In this document: piece after piece, positions 51,132-60,234 of the stretch
Layout of the letters: each line of letters starts with the position of its first letter
Position numbering within the stretch: position 1 is the stretch's first letter
Origin: Leptospiraceae bacterium
Lineage (GTDB): Bacteria; Spirochaetota; Leptospiria; Leptospirales; Leptospiraceae
Direction of reading: 5' to 3'
NCBI GenBank assembly: GCA_016711485.1
Contig: JADJSX010000029.1
Coordinates: forward strand, 1 to 64,000
Length of the DNA: 64,000 nucleotides
Position numbers and translations under genes: made by a program
Notes under the pieces: model-generated
What the model was told of the DNA's origin: nothing
The model's database searches: none
The model's input: only the letters and a program-made list of their open reading frames with translations

Positions 51132-51140
51132 GGTATACGA

Positions 51141-53249
51141 TTGTTTATCATTGGTAGTTTGTATTCAAAAAAAAATAGACCCAGAGGTATATTAAAAGTA
51201 TCCGCTTTTATTCTGTTTATCCTATTTGGTATTATATTTGATCTAAATGCTCAGGAAGTCAAAAAAGCAAATACATTGGAGGTTATTGGAACCTCCAAAG
51301 AAAATGAAGTGGGTAAAACCAAATCAGTAAAATCGGATCCTACTGGATTTACTGAAGTAATTGACGCGGAAAAATTTCGTGGAAAATACACTTCTCTCAC
51401 TGATGTATTGGAAAGAGAAGCTGGAGTGCGCGTACGTCGATTTGGTGGGCTTGGTTCTTATTCTACTCTTTCTATTCGCGGGTCAAATGCAAATCAAGTC
51501 CGCATTTACGTTGACGGTGTTCCTTTGAATAACGCACAAGGTGGAGAAATAAATCTTTCCGATTTATCCTTTGATAATCTAGAAAAAATAGAAATTTATA
51601 AATCAGGATCATCACCCGGGTTCAGTGGATCAGCGATAGGCGGAACAGTAAATTTGGTAACAAGTAAAAGTTCACGCAAACCTTCTACGCGGTTTTTAGT
51701 CTCTGGCGGAAGTTTAAATACTTATAAAATAAGTGCAAGCCATAATGGAAGTGTGAATAATGTTCGTTATTCTCTATTTACTCAAAATGAAAAATCAGAT
51801 CAAAATTTTATATTTCGTAGTAATAACGGAACTTTTTTTAATTCTTTTGATAATTTTGATGATAGAAGAAGAAATGCGCAATTTAATCGCTATAATTTTA
51901 CTGGAAATTTGTCATTTGATGTTGGGCAAACAGTAATTACCTTCTTAAATGATTTTAACTATAGACAAAATGGAATCCCCGGACCAGGCAATAACCAAAC
52001 TAAAAAAGTTGAACGAGAGTATATTCGTAATACAAGTTCTCTTGGAACCAACACAAAATCCTTTTTATTTACAAACTTAAATTTTGATACTCGTGTTTTT
52101 TATACAGGCGTTAGAGATCACTTATTCGATCCACTTTCTGAATTTTCTTCTGGGACACCAAATTCAAAGGCAGATATTCAAAATTACGGTTTACATCTGT
52201 TACCTTCATTGTATCTTCTTAATTCAAACCAAATACTAAGATTCTTTGTCGCTTTTGAGAGAGAGACATTTAAAAGAGATAGACGAAATCGGTTTGATGA
52301 AATAGTAGATAGGTCAACTCGAAAATTTCGTTACCATACTACTTGGCAAATTCAAGATGAAATTAGACTCTTAGATAAACGTTTGATCTTAACCCCAACT
52401 ATTCAACAGGAACTTTATATAGATAGGTTCAATTCAAAAGATGAGTTTTTTAGAAACACACAAAATGAGCCAAATAAAAAAACAACTCAATATACAAACT
52501 ACAGAATGGGGTTACTCGGCATACTCTACAAGAATACGGAAAATACATTTAGTTTTAAAGCAAATATTGCAAGGGAAAGAAGGATTCCTGATTTTCTAGA
52601 ATTATTTGGAGAAAGAGGATCTGTAATTGGAAATCTTTCTCTGAAGCCGGAACGTAGTGTAAACATGGACGCAGGTTTTATTTATGATACAGCAAAAAAA
52701 AATATAAAGTTCACAACTTCCATCGCCTATTTTCAAAAAAATATTACAGATATGATTTTATTTGTTCCTAATTCTCAGTTTAGCTTACGACCGGAAAATA
52801 TTGATTCTGCGAGTATTAAAGGAGTTGAGTTAGCTCAGAATTTAACTCTATTCGGAAATTGGAAATTGGAATCTAATTACACCTATCAAAAAGCCATCAA
52901 TACTTCTGATGTAAGTTATTTAAAGGGAAAGTACCTTCCGCTTCGTCCTCTCCATGAGTGGCATGGAAGCATTAGCCGCCGTTTTGATGCATTTGAGTTA
53001 GGTCTAGAAAATATTTTTATCGGAGCAGTTTTTAAAGACCGCGCCAATGAATACCAAAACTACCAAGAGGCTCGTTGGCTTCACAATCTATTTTTTACTT
53101 ACTACTTTAAGCGATCTACTGAAGAGGATAATCGAGAGTTGCTTGTTTCCTTTGAAGTAAAAAATATTACTGACAAACGAGCTGAGGATATTATCGGGTA
53201 TCCACTTCCTGGTAGAATTTGGTATGGGACTTTGAGTGGTAAATTTTAA
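51141..53249 (+). CDS. TonB-dependent receptor
   Basis: 702 aa from TTG 51141 (AAGG upstream). A signal helix (about 20-38, ending LNAQ) precedes the TonB-box region (KANTLEVIGTSKENEVGKTK). The plug has VRRFGGLGSYSTLSIRGSNA, QVRIYVDGVPLNNAQGGEIN and LEKIEIYKSGSSPGFSGSAIG, followed by GGTVNLVT. The 22-strand-type barrel ends WYGTLSGKF. It is probably an iron-siderophore, cobalamin or sugar receptor; the plug resembles BtuB-like short receptors, and the ligand cannot be told. Neighbouring SnoaL and GNAT genes give no transport context. It abuts the convergent DinB gene (1 bp). Confidence 0.9.
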   Translation: MFIIGSLYSKKNRPRGILKVSAFILFILFGIIFDLNAQEVKKANTLEVIGTSKENEVGKTKSVKSDPTGFTEVIDAEKFRGKYTSLTDVLEREAGVRVRRFGGLGSYSTLSIRGSNANQVRIYVDGVPLNNAQGGEINLSDLSFDNLEKIEIYKSGSSPGFSGSAIGGTVNLVTSKSSRKPSTRFLVSGGSLNTYKISASHNGSVNNVRYSLFTQNEKSDQNFIFRSNNGTFFNSFDNFDDRRRNAQFNRYNFTGNLSFDVGQTVITFLNDFNYRQNGIPGPGNNQTKKVEREYIRNTSSLGTNTKSFLFTNLNFDTRVFYTGVRDHLFDPLSEFSSGTPNSKADIQNYGLHLLPSLYLLNSNQILRFFVAFERETFKRDRRNRFDEIVDRSTRKFRYHTTWQIQDEIRLLDKRLILTPTIQQELYIDRFNSKDEFFRNTQNEPNKKTTQYTNYRMGLLGILYKNTENTFSFKANIARERRIPDFLELFGERGSVIGNLSLKPERSVNMDAGFIYDTAKKNIKFTTSIAYFQKNITDMILFVPNSQFSLRPENIDSASIKGVELAQNLTLFGNWKLESNYTYQKAINTSDVSYLKGKYLPLRPLHEWHGSISRRFDAFELGLENIFIGAVFKDRANEYQNYQEARWLHNLFFTYYFKRSTEEDNRELLVSFEVKNITDKRAEDIIGYPLPGRIWYGTLSGKF

Positions 53250-53738
53250 CTATGTACTATATATTTCTCCTATCGGCTTATCTAGATTAGTACGTTTAGC
53301 ATAAAGAAATTTCATATGGTGATCAAAATGAGAGTTTGCTTTTTTGATAATCACTTCAAGAGTTAATGGTCCCGCCTGTGAATGAATCCCAGTTCGTTTT
53401 AAATCGCCTTCCGAAATGTTTTGTAAAATGGAAGAGATATATTCTCTATTTGCCGTAAATAGACGAACTACGGCTGGAACATTTTCTGGCTTGTAAGAAA
53501 GATTTTCCTTCCATTTATTTTCATCAAATGCGAGAAGAGTCGGATTGTCTTCTGCGATAACACGTTTGATTCGGTCACTAAACACTAAATCACAATCTGC
53601 GATATGAAGAATAACTTCTGCCAAACTCCAAAGACCGGGGCCGGGAGTTGCGAGTAAGTCTTCTTTTGTTAAACCTGTGCTGGCATAACCTAATACGTGC
53701 GTTACTTTTGTGTAAGCTTTAATTAATTCTTCTTTCAT
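53250..53738 (-). CDS. DinB-family four-helix protein
   Basis: 162 aa with the DinB/YfiT four-helix bundle pattern. The first helix has KEELIKAYTKVTHVLGYAST. The metal His lies in WSLAEVILHIADCDLVFSDR (the usual WsxxeVlxHlxD). NREYISSILQNISEGDLKRT and KANSHFDHHMKFLYAKR (HxxHH-type second metal site) follow. Such proteins are often thiol-dependent S-transferases that use bacillithiol, mycothiol or other thiols; the actual thiol here is unknown. Its start overlaps the stop of the deaminase-like gene by 4 nt. Confidence 0.85.
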   Translation of the reverse strand: MKEELIKAYTKVTHVLGYASTGLTKEDLLATPGPGLWSLAEVILHIADCDLVFSDRIKRVIAEDNPTLLAFDENKWKENLSYKPENVPAVVRLFTANREYISSILQNISEGDLKRTGIHSQAGPLTLEVIIKKANSHFDHHMKFLYAKRTNLDKPIGEIYST

Positions 53739-55039
53739 TGTATTTTTCCTGTTAGTTTTTCTGATGTATATAAATTAGATATATTTTTTATTTTTTCTAA
53801 TTCGTCAACGGATAATCCAGAATTAGCCGCTATTTCATACTCTTTTTGTAATGAAGTATCAAAAATTCCGGGATCGTCACTGGAAATAGTTACTCGTAAA
53901 TTATGATCTACAAATCTTCGAATTGGATGCTGTTTCCAATCAGGAATCATACCTATAAGTATATTCGAAGTTGGGCAACATTCAATTACAGATTTGGATT
54001 CGTCTCGAATCAAAGTCATTGTAAATTCCTGAAATGTATTTAGTTCATCAATGTATTTTTTATTAATTGTGAATAGAATTTTTTCCTCTGGGTTTTTATG
54101 AATAAGTAATTCTAATTCCTGTTTCAATTTTGAATAATCACTCGTAACCCCAAAAGGTTTTAATTTTTCATAATTTTGAATTTCGAATTTAATTTGCTCG
54201 ATTCTTTCTTTTGCTGTTTCGTAAATATTTTTATTTGCAAAAGTTTCCGGATTAATTCCAAGTGCAATACAATGTCCAAGTCTATGCGCACCCCAAATAG
54301 CAGATTCGCCTACCCAACGAACTGCCGACTTAGGAGTCTTATCCGCATAACTTTCTCCAACATGGTATAAAATCGAAAGTGCTAAATGGGGATTTTTTTC
54401 ATTATCCTCTAAAACTTTTTCAAAAAAAAATTTTTTATCACAAGGTGGAAATCCTTCTTCAATAAAGCAAAAATCAATTCCGACTAAATATTTCCTGACT
54501 AAATCACTTTCTGCAAGTAATTCCTTTAACCATTTGTATTGTTCTTGAAAATTTCCGTCGCGATGAAGGGAGAGGATTGTTTTCGCTTGGATTTTACTCT
54601 GAGAAGCTAATTCACCTAATCGCAAACCTTCGCAAGCTGCTAGTGTTTTTGAAAAATAAATTTCTTTAGTTGCGTTAGGTGCATACATGATTCTATACTC
54701 AGCAAATTCTACACCCTGTGTTGCGTGTTCTAATACGACTTCTTTTGCAACAAATTTAATTTCTTCTTCATCAAATTTACTTAGTGCAATAATTAAATTA
54801 AATTTGGATTGAAACTCTATAAAAGGAGCAGGTTTATTAAAAAAGTATAAGTCCTGAAAACGGGATAAATCACTATAATCCCGAAAAAAGTTTTCAGTTC
54901 TAAACACTTTTCCATATAGTTTTTCATAAAGATCAGTGAATAAATTCCATCTGGGCTTTGGATTTCTTTTCCCAATTTCGAAAAGAGTTTCTGCTGTTAG
55001 CGATCCGTAAAGATGATTGTGCAAATCCAATAGTCCCAT
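53735..55039 (-). CDS. Adenosine/AMP deaminase-superfamily hydrolase
   Basis: A 434-aa TIM barrel with the complete adenosine-deaminase metal set. It has DLHNHLYGS (His7, His9), a mid His in YHVGESYAD, GAHRLGHCIALG, ESKSVIECCPTSNILIGM (the ECCPTSN box) and VTISSDDPGIFDTS (the catalytic Asp pair). It is longer than classical Add (about 340 aa), so it may act on AMP, a modified purine or another 6-aminopurine derivative rather than adenosine. It is translationally coupled to the DinB gene (ATGA overlap). The AMP-deaminase-like length and insert at about 260-300 leave the substrate open. Confidence 0.85.
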   Translation of the reverse strand: MGLLDLHNHLYGSLTAETLFEIGKRNPKPRWNLFTDLYEKLYGKVFRTENFFRDYSDLSRFQDLYFFNKPAPFIEFQSKFNLIIALSKFDEEEIKFVAKEVVLEHATQGVEFAEYRIMYAPNATKEIYFSKTLAACEGLRLGELASQSKIQAKTILSLHRDGNFQEQYKWLKELLAESDLVRKYLVGIDFCFIEEGFPPCDKKFFFEKVLEDNEKNPHLALSILYHVGESYADKTPKSAVRWVGESAIWGAHRLGHCIALGINPETFANKNIYETAKERIEQIKFEIQNYEKLKPFGVTSDYSKLKQELELLIHKNPEEKILFTINKKYIDELNTFQEFTMTLIRDESKSVIECCPTSNILIGMIPDWKQHPIRRFVDHNLRVTISSDDPGIFDTSLQKEYEIAANSGLSVDELEKIKNISNLYTSEKLTGKIQ

Positions 55040-55141
55040 AATTTTACTGATAGAAAAACTTTACTATACGTAAAGCCTTATTTTATTTTTATTCACAAAG
55101 GTGATACTTGTAGGAAAGATGACGAATGGGAGAGGCTAAAG

Positions 55142-55279
55142 ATGAATTTCAATTTTTCTCAATATAAAATAGGACTAGTTTTGATAACTCAAATTTTGGG
55201 TCGTCAACGAAATAATCCTAATGACGAAGAGAGACAAAGAGTAGTTGCAGTTCCGAATTTTTTCTCGGACGTGGAGTAA
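55142..55279 (+). CDS. Small ORF (45 aa) upstream of the MATE gene
   Basis: ATG 55142 follows GAGAGG at good distance. The product (MNFNFSQYKIGLVLITQILG, then RQRNNPNDEERQRVVAVPNF) is polar with one short hydrophobic run. The end of this frame (GTGGAGTAA) provides the GGAG ribosome site for the TTG start of the MATE gene 3 nt later. No family is known. It may be a leader that couples translation of the exporter. Confidence 0.4.
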   Translation: MNFNFSQYKIGLVLITQILGRQRNNPNDEERQRVVAVPNFFSDVE

Positions 55280-55281
55280 TT

Positions 55282-56622
55282 TTGCTAAAAATATTTAAAT
55301 CCAAACTCAATAAACATATTTTAGAACTTTCGTTACCTGTATTTTTTGGAATGTTAAGTCACACACTGATTCAAGTCAGTGACACTCTTATGGTAGGGAA
55401 ACTTGGATCAGAAGCAATCGCGTCAGCTGGCCTAGGTGGAGTTGCATACTTTACGATACTTTCTTTTTTGATGAATGGATCGATCGGTGTACAAATATTA
55501 ACAGCAAGAAGGTTTGGTGAAGGCAATGAAATTGAGATTGGGAAAATAGGTGTTTCTGTATTATACTTTTCTTTTTTAGCAGGAGCAATATTATCTTTAT
55601 TAGGATTTTATTTATCTGGTTGGGTAATTGCATTTGTATCTGATGATCCTACTATCATAGTAAAGGCATCTTCCTATCTCGCCTATCGTTTTTTAGGAAC
55701 AGTATTTTTCTTTCCTGTATTTGCATTACGTGGATTTATGGACGGGTTGGGTTATACTTACGTTGGGATGATAGCGGCATTCAGTTCTACTTTTTCCAAT
55801 ATTTTTATGAACTGGGTTTTGATTTACGGTAACTTAGGATTTCCCGCATTAGGTGTAGATGGAGCGGCTATTGCATCTGCGCTTTCTGGACTTCCCGCTG
55901 TATTAATTTTGCTTATTTTTCTATTTAAAAAAAATATTCGTTATTATTTAAAGAAATCTAATTTTCAATTTGATTTATCTATTTTAAGAACTGCGAATTC
56001 TATTGGTTTACCTTCAGCTATTGATGGTTCTCTTACCAATATTGCGTTTATGATATTTAATAAATTTGCTGGATTGATTGGATTAAATGCATTAGCCGCA
56101 TTTCAAATTATCATTAGTATTATTAGTCTTTCTTTTATGCCAGGATTTGCATTTGGAGTAGCAGCGACTACCATTTTAGGTAAAGGAATGGGCGCTGGCA
56201 AATTTCAATTAGCAAAATTAGGAACTTTTCGTTCTGCTTCCTTTTCAGGAATATTAATGGGGATAATGGGTATTTTGTTTATAGTATTTGGAAAAGAAAT
56301 TATTGGTTTGTTTTCGAATGAATCCGCTGTCATAAAGGAGACTTATCCTGCGTTAGTTGTGATAGCACTTGTTCAAGTCGGTGATGCATATCATATGGTA
56401 TTTGGTTCCGCACTTAGAAGTGCTGGACTTGTTTTTTGGGTATTAAAAATGTACGCCTTTATCTCGTATGTCATCATGTTACCAACTGCTTATTTTTTAG
56501 GAATTTACTTAGGATTAGGTTCAACGGGACTTTGGTCTGCCATTTCTCTGTGGATTGTTTTTCTTTCTGCAGTATTTGTTTGGAAATTCAATCAAGGAGA
56601 TTGGAAAACTCATAAGATTTAA
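55282..56622 (+). CDS. MATE-family multidrug/sodium antiporter
   Basis: 446 aa with twelve membrane helices in two homologous halves. It begins LPVFFGMLSHTLIQVSDTLM (MATE helix 1), then VGKLGSEAIASAGLGGVAYF, and the second half GLPSAIDGSLTNIAFMIFNK and GMGAGKFQLAKLGTFRSASF. MATE proteins export cationic drugs or metabolites using Na+ or H+. The NorM-type polar residues in helices 1 and 7 are only partly visible, so the ion is not assigned. It starts at TTG 55282, coupled to the small ORF, and ends at a strong hairpin terminator. Confidence 0.9.
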   Translation: MLKIFKSKLNKHILELSLPVFFGMLSHTLIQVSDTLMVGKLGSEAIASAGLGGVAYFTILSFLMNGSIGVQILTARRFGEGNEIEIGKIGVSVLYFSFLAGAILSLLGFYLSGWVIAFVSDDPTIIVKASSYLAYRFLGTVFFFPVFALRGFMDGLGYTYVGMIAAFSSTFSNIFMNWVLIYGNLGFPALGVDGAAIASALSGLPAVLILLIFLFKKNIRYYLKKSNFQFDLSILRTANSIGLPSAIDGSLTNIAFMIFNKFAGLIGLNALAAFQIIISIISLSFMPGFAFGVAATTILGKGMGAGKFQLAKLGTFRSASFSGILMGIMGILFIVFGKEIIGLFSNESAVIKETYPALVVIALVQVGDAYHMVFGSALRSAGLVFWVLKMYAFISYVIMLPTAYFLGIYLGLGSTGLWSAISLWIVFLSAVFVWKFNQGDWKTHKI

Positions 56623-56625
56623 ATA

Positions 56626-56666
56626 CTCATAATTCTAATCAAATAAAACCGGATTAGAATTATGAG
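56626..56666. terminator. Bidirectional terminator after the MATE gene
   Basis: A perfect 15-bp stem CTCATAATTCTAATC (56626-56640) / GATTAGAATTATGAG (56652-56666) with an 11-nt loop. It lies between the convergent MATE and lipoprotein genes, 3 bp after the MATE stop, with T-rich flanks. Confidence 0.85.
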
Positions 56667-56673
56667 AACTATT

Positions 56674-58446
56674 TTATTTCTTTTTCTGTTTATTTTTATC
56701 TAAAATTTTTTCTAATTCCTCTTCACTAACAGGAACTTTTACAACTTCGTTTCCATCTTTTCGGATTTGTTCTACATCAACTACGGCTCCACTTAACAGT
56801 GATTTGGCTTTACCTGTAGTGTCCTTCACGGCGTATACTACCCATTTTCCGCCTTCGAGGGATAATACTAAGTAAGAAAAGTCTGACACACCTAAAATTG
56901 TCTGTGCGGATAATTGGGCAACTGTCTCATAACTCATAACTACACCAGTTTGTAAGGTGACACCCGTTGGAATTCCGATTGCTTTGGCGACTTGGTAAAC
57001 ACCATGGGTAGTTGCAACACCTAAAGAAGCTGTAGTTCCAACTGCCACAACACTACCTGCGGCTACTTTAGAACTACCGTAAGTTACAACTTGCATCGTA
57101 CCGGATGCGGCTGATACTGTAGTTCCTGTAGCAGTTCCCGCGACCGCAACTCCACCACCTAATACAGCTTGACTAGTTGTAACTCCTGCTAAACTTAAAT
57201 TCGCTAGGACATAAGTTCCCGCACCTTCCGTTACAACTCCTAATCCTTTTGTAGTTTTAGAAACAGTATATAATCCCACATTGGCGCTAGTTCTTGCAGA
57301 AATATCAGCAGCATTGTAGGATTCAGATGCTAAAAATTTTCCACTCCCTATAAGAGCGGCTAATCCTAATTTGGCAGTTGGAGCAACTAAATATATTACA
57401 CCTTTCGTTCCTACAGTAATAACTTCTACCATAACTTGCCCAACGCTTACTCCAGAAACTGTTACAAACATAACTGGATAAATTACAGCGTTTACTGCTA
57501 CGTAACCGACAGAGATTGCTCCAAGTTGGACTAGAGGTTTTAAAATTGCATCATAAAAAATTCCTTTGGTAACACGAGAAAATGATTTTAAAATTGCAAA
57601 TGATAAACCTGCCCCATCTACTACTTTTTCAAAGTCTCTACCTGATTTGGAAAATTCATCCGCAGTACCGGAACCCCATTCAAAAATTACTTCCTTTAAT
57701 CCTTGGGTTAAAGTATCATTACCCTCTGACCATAATTTATTAATTCCGCTGAATCCTTTTTTAAAAGTATCTGTAGATATATCTGAATCGTTGATTGTTT
57801 TTCCGAGATAGTCGTCTAAGTTTGTATAACCGATTACAAATGAATTTACTCCATCTCTAAATTCTTTTTTGTATTCTTTTGCTCTATCAGAAAATTCTGG
57901 GGAAGTAGAGTTCGGAAAATCATTTTCGGTTAATTCATCTGCCCATTTGTTCATTTTCATTCTTAGTGCTTTAGAACTTTGGACTACTTCTTCGTGTGTG
58001 TTTAGTCCTTTTGTAAATGAATTTCCTACAATTCCGTAAGAGTTGGCAAGTGATTTGGATATTATATACATACCTCCTTTGGTTCCTGAATCATAAATGT
58101 ATTTATTAATATCTTCTCCTTGGTTGGAAACTTTTCCCGCTGTTTTAAGTGAAATTTCTGTTCCTTCTTTTAGAATATAAACTGACTCTGCTGCTTTTTT
58201 AATGTTGTCGGAAAATGCTTGTTTGGCGAACCCAACTCTATTTCCTAAGATAAAAACTTCTCCTTCTGCAAAAGATGGAATTAATTTGATTGAAGTTCCT
58301 TCGACTGGAAATGCTCCGTTGTTATAAAGAGATTTATGTCCTTCTTTGATTAACTTCTTAGAATTTTTTAATGGGTCATCTGGATCATTGGTAGATGCAC
58401 AGCCTAATAACAATAATGCGATAAAAGTATTTTTAAAAAATTTCAT
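56674..58446 (-). CDS. Large Gly/Val/Ala-rich lipoprotein, paralogue of the upstream gene
   Basis: 590 aa. The leader FIALLLLGCASTNDP has lipid Cys16. A polar domain (about 25-260) contains VNSFVIGYTNLDDYLGKTIN. A long weakly hydrophobic Gly/Val/Ala/Thr-rich region (about 290-490) follows, with many short segments that look like strands or half-membrane helices. Near the C-terminus is LVLSLEGGKWVVYAVKDTTG and a closing AVVDVEQIRKDGNEV. The gene at 58448-59923 has the same order of parts (SVPDATIFLAWDGPRLVIAS, GSIVDLEEARKKG), so they are tandem duplicates 1 bp apart. The function is unknown; a membrane-inserting or self-assembling surface protein is possible. Confidence 0.65.
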   Translation of the reverse strand: MKFFKNTFIALLLLGCASTNDPDDPLKNSKKLIKEGHKSLYNNGAFPVEGTSIKLIPSFAEGEVFILGNRVGFAKQAFSDNIKKAAESVYILKEGTEISLKTAGKVSNQGEDINKYIYDSGTKGGMYIISKSLANSYGIVGNSFTKGLNTHEEVVQSSKALRMKMNKWADELTENDFPNSTSPEFSDRAKEYKKEFRDGVNSFVIGYTNLDDYLGKTINDSDISTDTFKKGFSGINKLWSEGNDTLTQGLKEVIFEWGSGTADEFSKSGRDFEKVVDGAGLSFAILKSFSRVTKGIFYDAILKPLVQLGAISVGYVAVNAVIYPVMFVTVSGVSVGQVMVEVITVGTKGVIYLVAPTAKLGLAALIGSGKFLASESYNAADISARTSANVGLYTVSKTTKGLGVVTEGAGTYVLANLSLAGVTTSQAVLGGGVAVAGTATGTTVSAASGTMQVVTYGSSKVAAGSVVAVGTTASLGVATTHGVYQVAKAIGIPTGVTLQTGVVMSYETVAQLSAQTILGVSDFSYLVLSLEGGKWVVYAVKDTTGKAKSLLSGAVVDVEQIRKDGNEVVKVPVSEEELEKILDKNKQKKK

Positions 58447-58447
58447 T

Positions 58448-59923
58448 TTATTTTTTCTCCTTTTCTCTTTTTAGATCTTCTTCTCTGGATTGAATTTCTT
58501 TTTCTAAAACTTTTTTCACAATCGTTTGGTCATCCGTAAGAATTTCTACTTTTCCTTTTTTTCTTGCTTCTTCTAAATCAACAATAGAGCCAACGGGAAG
58601 ATTTTCAAAACCTTGGTAATTTCCTTTTATCGAAGCAATCACTAGTCTGGGGCCATCCCAAGCCAAAAAAATCGTCGCATCTGGAACGCTTAATAACAAA
58701 TGAGTAGGGATAACTGTTAACGCAGCGTAACTTAATACAATTCCTGATTTTAAACCGTAATAAACACTTTCTGCCGTACCTTTGGAAAAATCATAGATCA
58801 TTCCAGTTGCTGTGGCTCCTGATTCAAAGGCAGAACCGGCAACAGCTCCAGTAGCACGCGCAGATTCTACTCCTGTAACAGTGGCTACTTGGTTGAATGC
58901 GCCAACAGCAGTTCCTCCAACGATGGTCGGAGCAGTTGCACTTGCCGAAAGAATTCCCATCGAACTCAAAAATCCCGCTTCTAGTGTGGGACTCACAACT
59001 CTATAACCTAATTTTACCGGATAATAGATAACGAGTCCCGTTGTTACAATGGTTTGATTTAGGAAAGTCGCTACATAGGCAACGGGTACGGCCACTCCAT
59101 TGATTAACACAACTTTGCCGGAGTTTACGACTGTAGTTGTGACTGGAGCAAATGCTAATTCTTTTACCGCAACTGTATACCCTTGAAAAATATCCCATAA
59201 TGCTACTAACGTATTAGGGCGAGTGCCTGACTCATCGTATTCTTTCGCGTATTCGTCGACGGCTCTTTTATAAGCACCGGACCATGCGTTAGAAATTTCA
59301 GTTCCATTTTTTTTGGAAACATCAGAAAATAATTCTGTGATAGAACTGTAGTTTTGAATTCTATCTTTGTTGAATTGTTTGATTGTGGTAGCTATTTCTT
59401 CTCTGTCTTTTTTTTCAATATCGCCTAATTGGATGTAACCCATCACAATAGATTTTCCAGACTCTTTAAAAAGTTCTCCTGATTGTTCTAACTCCCATTG
59501 GGCTAAGTTGAATGTTCCGCTGTAAATACTTTTACTAAATTCTTGCAGAGCTTTTTCTTCGTCTTTTCCAAAACTACGAACTTTTTTCATTCGAATTCCT
59601 AAGTTGCCCGGGTAATCTTCTGCTCTTTTTTTAAGGGAAACAAATACCATAGCTTTGGCAGTTTGAAAGGACATCGTTCCGTTTTCTAGAACAACTTTTG
59701 TAGATTTTTTCGAAGAGGGAATTACATACCAACCTTTTTCGTGAAGGTTTTTTCTTTCACCCAAAGCGTTTGCAGTTAAAGGTGCTATTTTTTGAAAGTT
59801 TTGAGGTTTAACATTATCCCCAACAACGTCTTCTCCAATTACTTTTTTTTTAGTTTCACTTGAACAATTCCAAAGTAAAAAAAAGAGCAATACTAATTTG
59901 ATTTTATTAACATGAAGTATCAT
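58448..59923 (-). CDS. Large lipoprotein, tandem paralogue of 56674-58446
   Basis: Start ATG 59923 behind AAAGGAAAA is chosen; the frame from 60043 adds 40 residues that read through a hairpin and lacks a ribosome site. The 491-aa product has leader LVLLFFLLWNCSSE (lipid Cys19). A polar domain (about 30-240) includes SIVMGYIQLGDIEKKDREEI. The middle region is Val/Ala/Gly-rich (TPTIVGGTAVGAFNQVATVT, then ARATGAVAGSAFESGATATG). The C-terminal block is VPDATIFLAWDGPRLVIASI, then GSIVDLEEARKKG. It shares architecture, but limited identity, with the following gene. No named family; probably outer-membrane lipoproteins acting as a pair. Confidence 0.65.
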   Translation of the reverse strand: MILHVNKIKLVLLFFLLWNCSSETKKKVIGEDVVGDNVKPQNFQKIAPLTANALGERKNLHEKGWYVIPSSKKSTKVVLENGTMSFQTAKAMVFVSLKKRAEDYPGNLGIRMKKVRSFGKDEEKALQEFSKSIYSGTFNLAQWELEQSGELFKESGKSIVMGYIQLGDIEKKDREEIATTIKQFNKDRIQNYSSITELFSDVSKKNGTEISNAWSGAYKRAVDEYAKEYDESGTRPNTLVALWDIFQGYTVAVKELAFAPVTTTVVNSGKVVLINGVAVPVAYVATFLNQTIVTTGLVIYYPVKLGYRVVSPTLEAGFLSSMGILSASATAPTIVGGTAVGAFNQVATVTGVESARATGAVAGSAFESGATATGMIYDFSKGTAESVYYGLKSGIVLSYAALTVIPTHLLLSVPDATIFLAWDGPRLVIASIKGNYQGFENLPVGSIVDLEEARKKGKVEILTDDQTIVKKVLEKEIQSREEDLKREKEKK

Positions 59924-59999
59924 TAAAAATTTTCCTTTTTGTGTATGCATCAAACAAATTAAAAATGAATAAAATAATGCAAGAAGTATATTTGTATTT

Positions 60000-60040
60000 C
60001 CCAGATTTCTAATCTCGCTAATTCTTATTAGAAATCTGGG
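60000..60040. terminator. Perfect hairpin upstream of the lipoprotein pair
   Basis: A 14-bp stem CCCAGATTTCTAAT (60000-60013) / ATTAGAAATCTGGG (60027-60040) with a 13-nt loop. It is placed between the end of the di-haem gene (with repeat B4) and the lipoprotein start. It is probably a terminator for the minus-strand transcript from the cytochrome gene. Confidence 0.6.
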
Positions 60041-60052
60041 CATTTAACTTTT

Positions 60053-60234
60053 TAATGACGTTGCTCAAAGAAGGGAAAATAGGAAATTTAAATTCTCAAT
60101 ATTAGAAATATCTAATGAATTAATGAATCAGCAGGTTTGAGCGGCAGTCTAAGCGATGCACTCAGCAATCGACAAAGTGTCACCGATTGCCCTATCTCTC
60201 ACCTCAACGCGCTTGCGTGTACGATGAGTTATTA
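60053..60234 (+). repeat. Family B MITE-like element, copy B4
   Basis: It shares with B3 the core ATATTAGAAATATCTAATGA, the block ATTAATGAATCAGCAGGTTT, and CTATCTCTCACCTCAACGCG, followed by a right end TGTACGATGAGTTA that is a worn form of CGTAAGGTGAGTTA. The left end is decayed. The right end sits on the stop codon of the di-haem gene (60232-60234). An extra block around GATGCACTCAGCAATCGACA is absent from B3. Confidence 0.75.
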
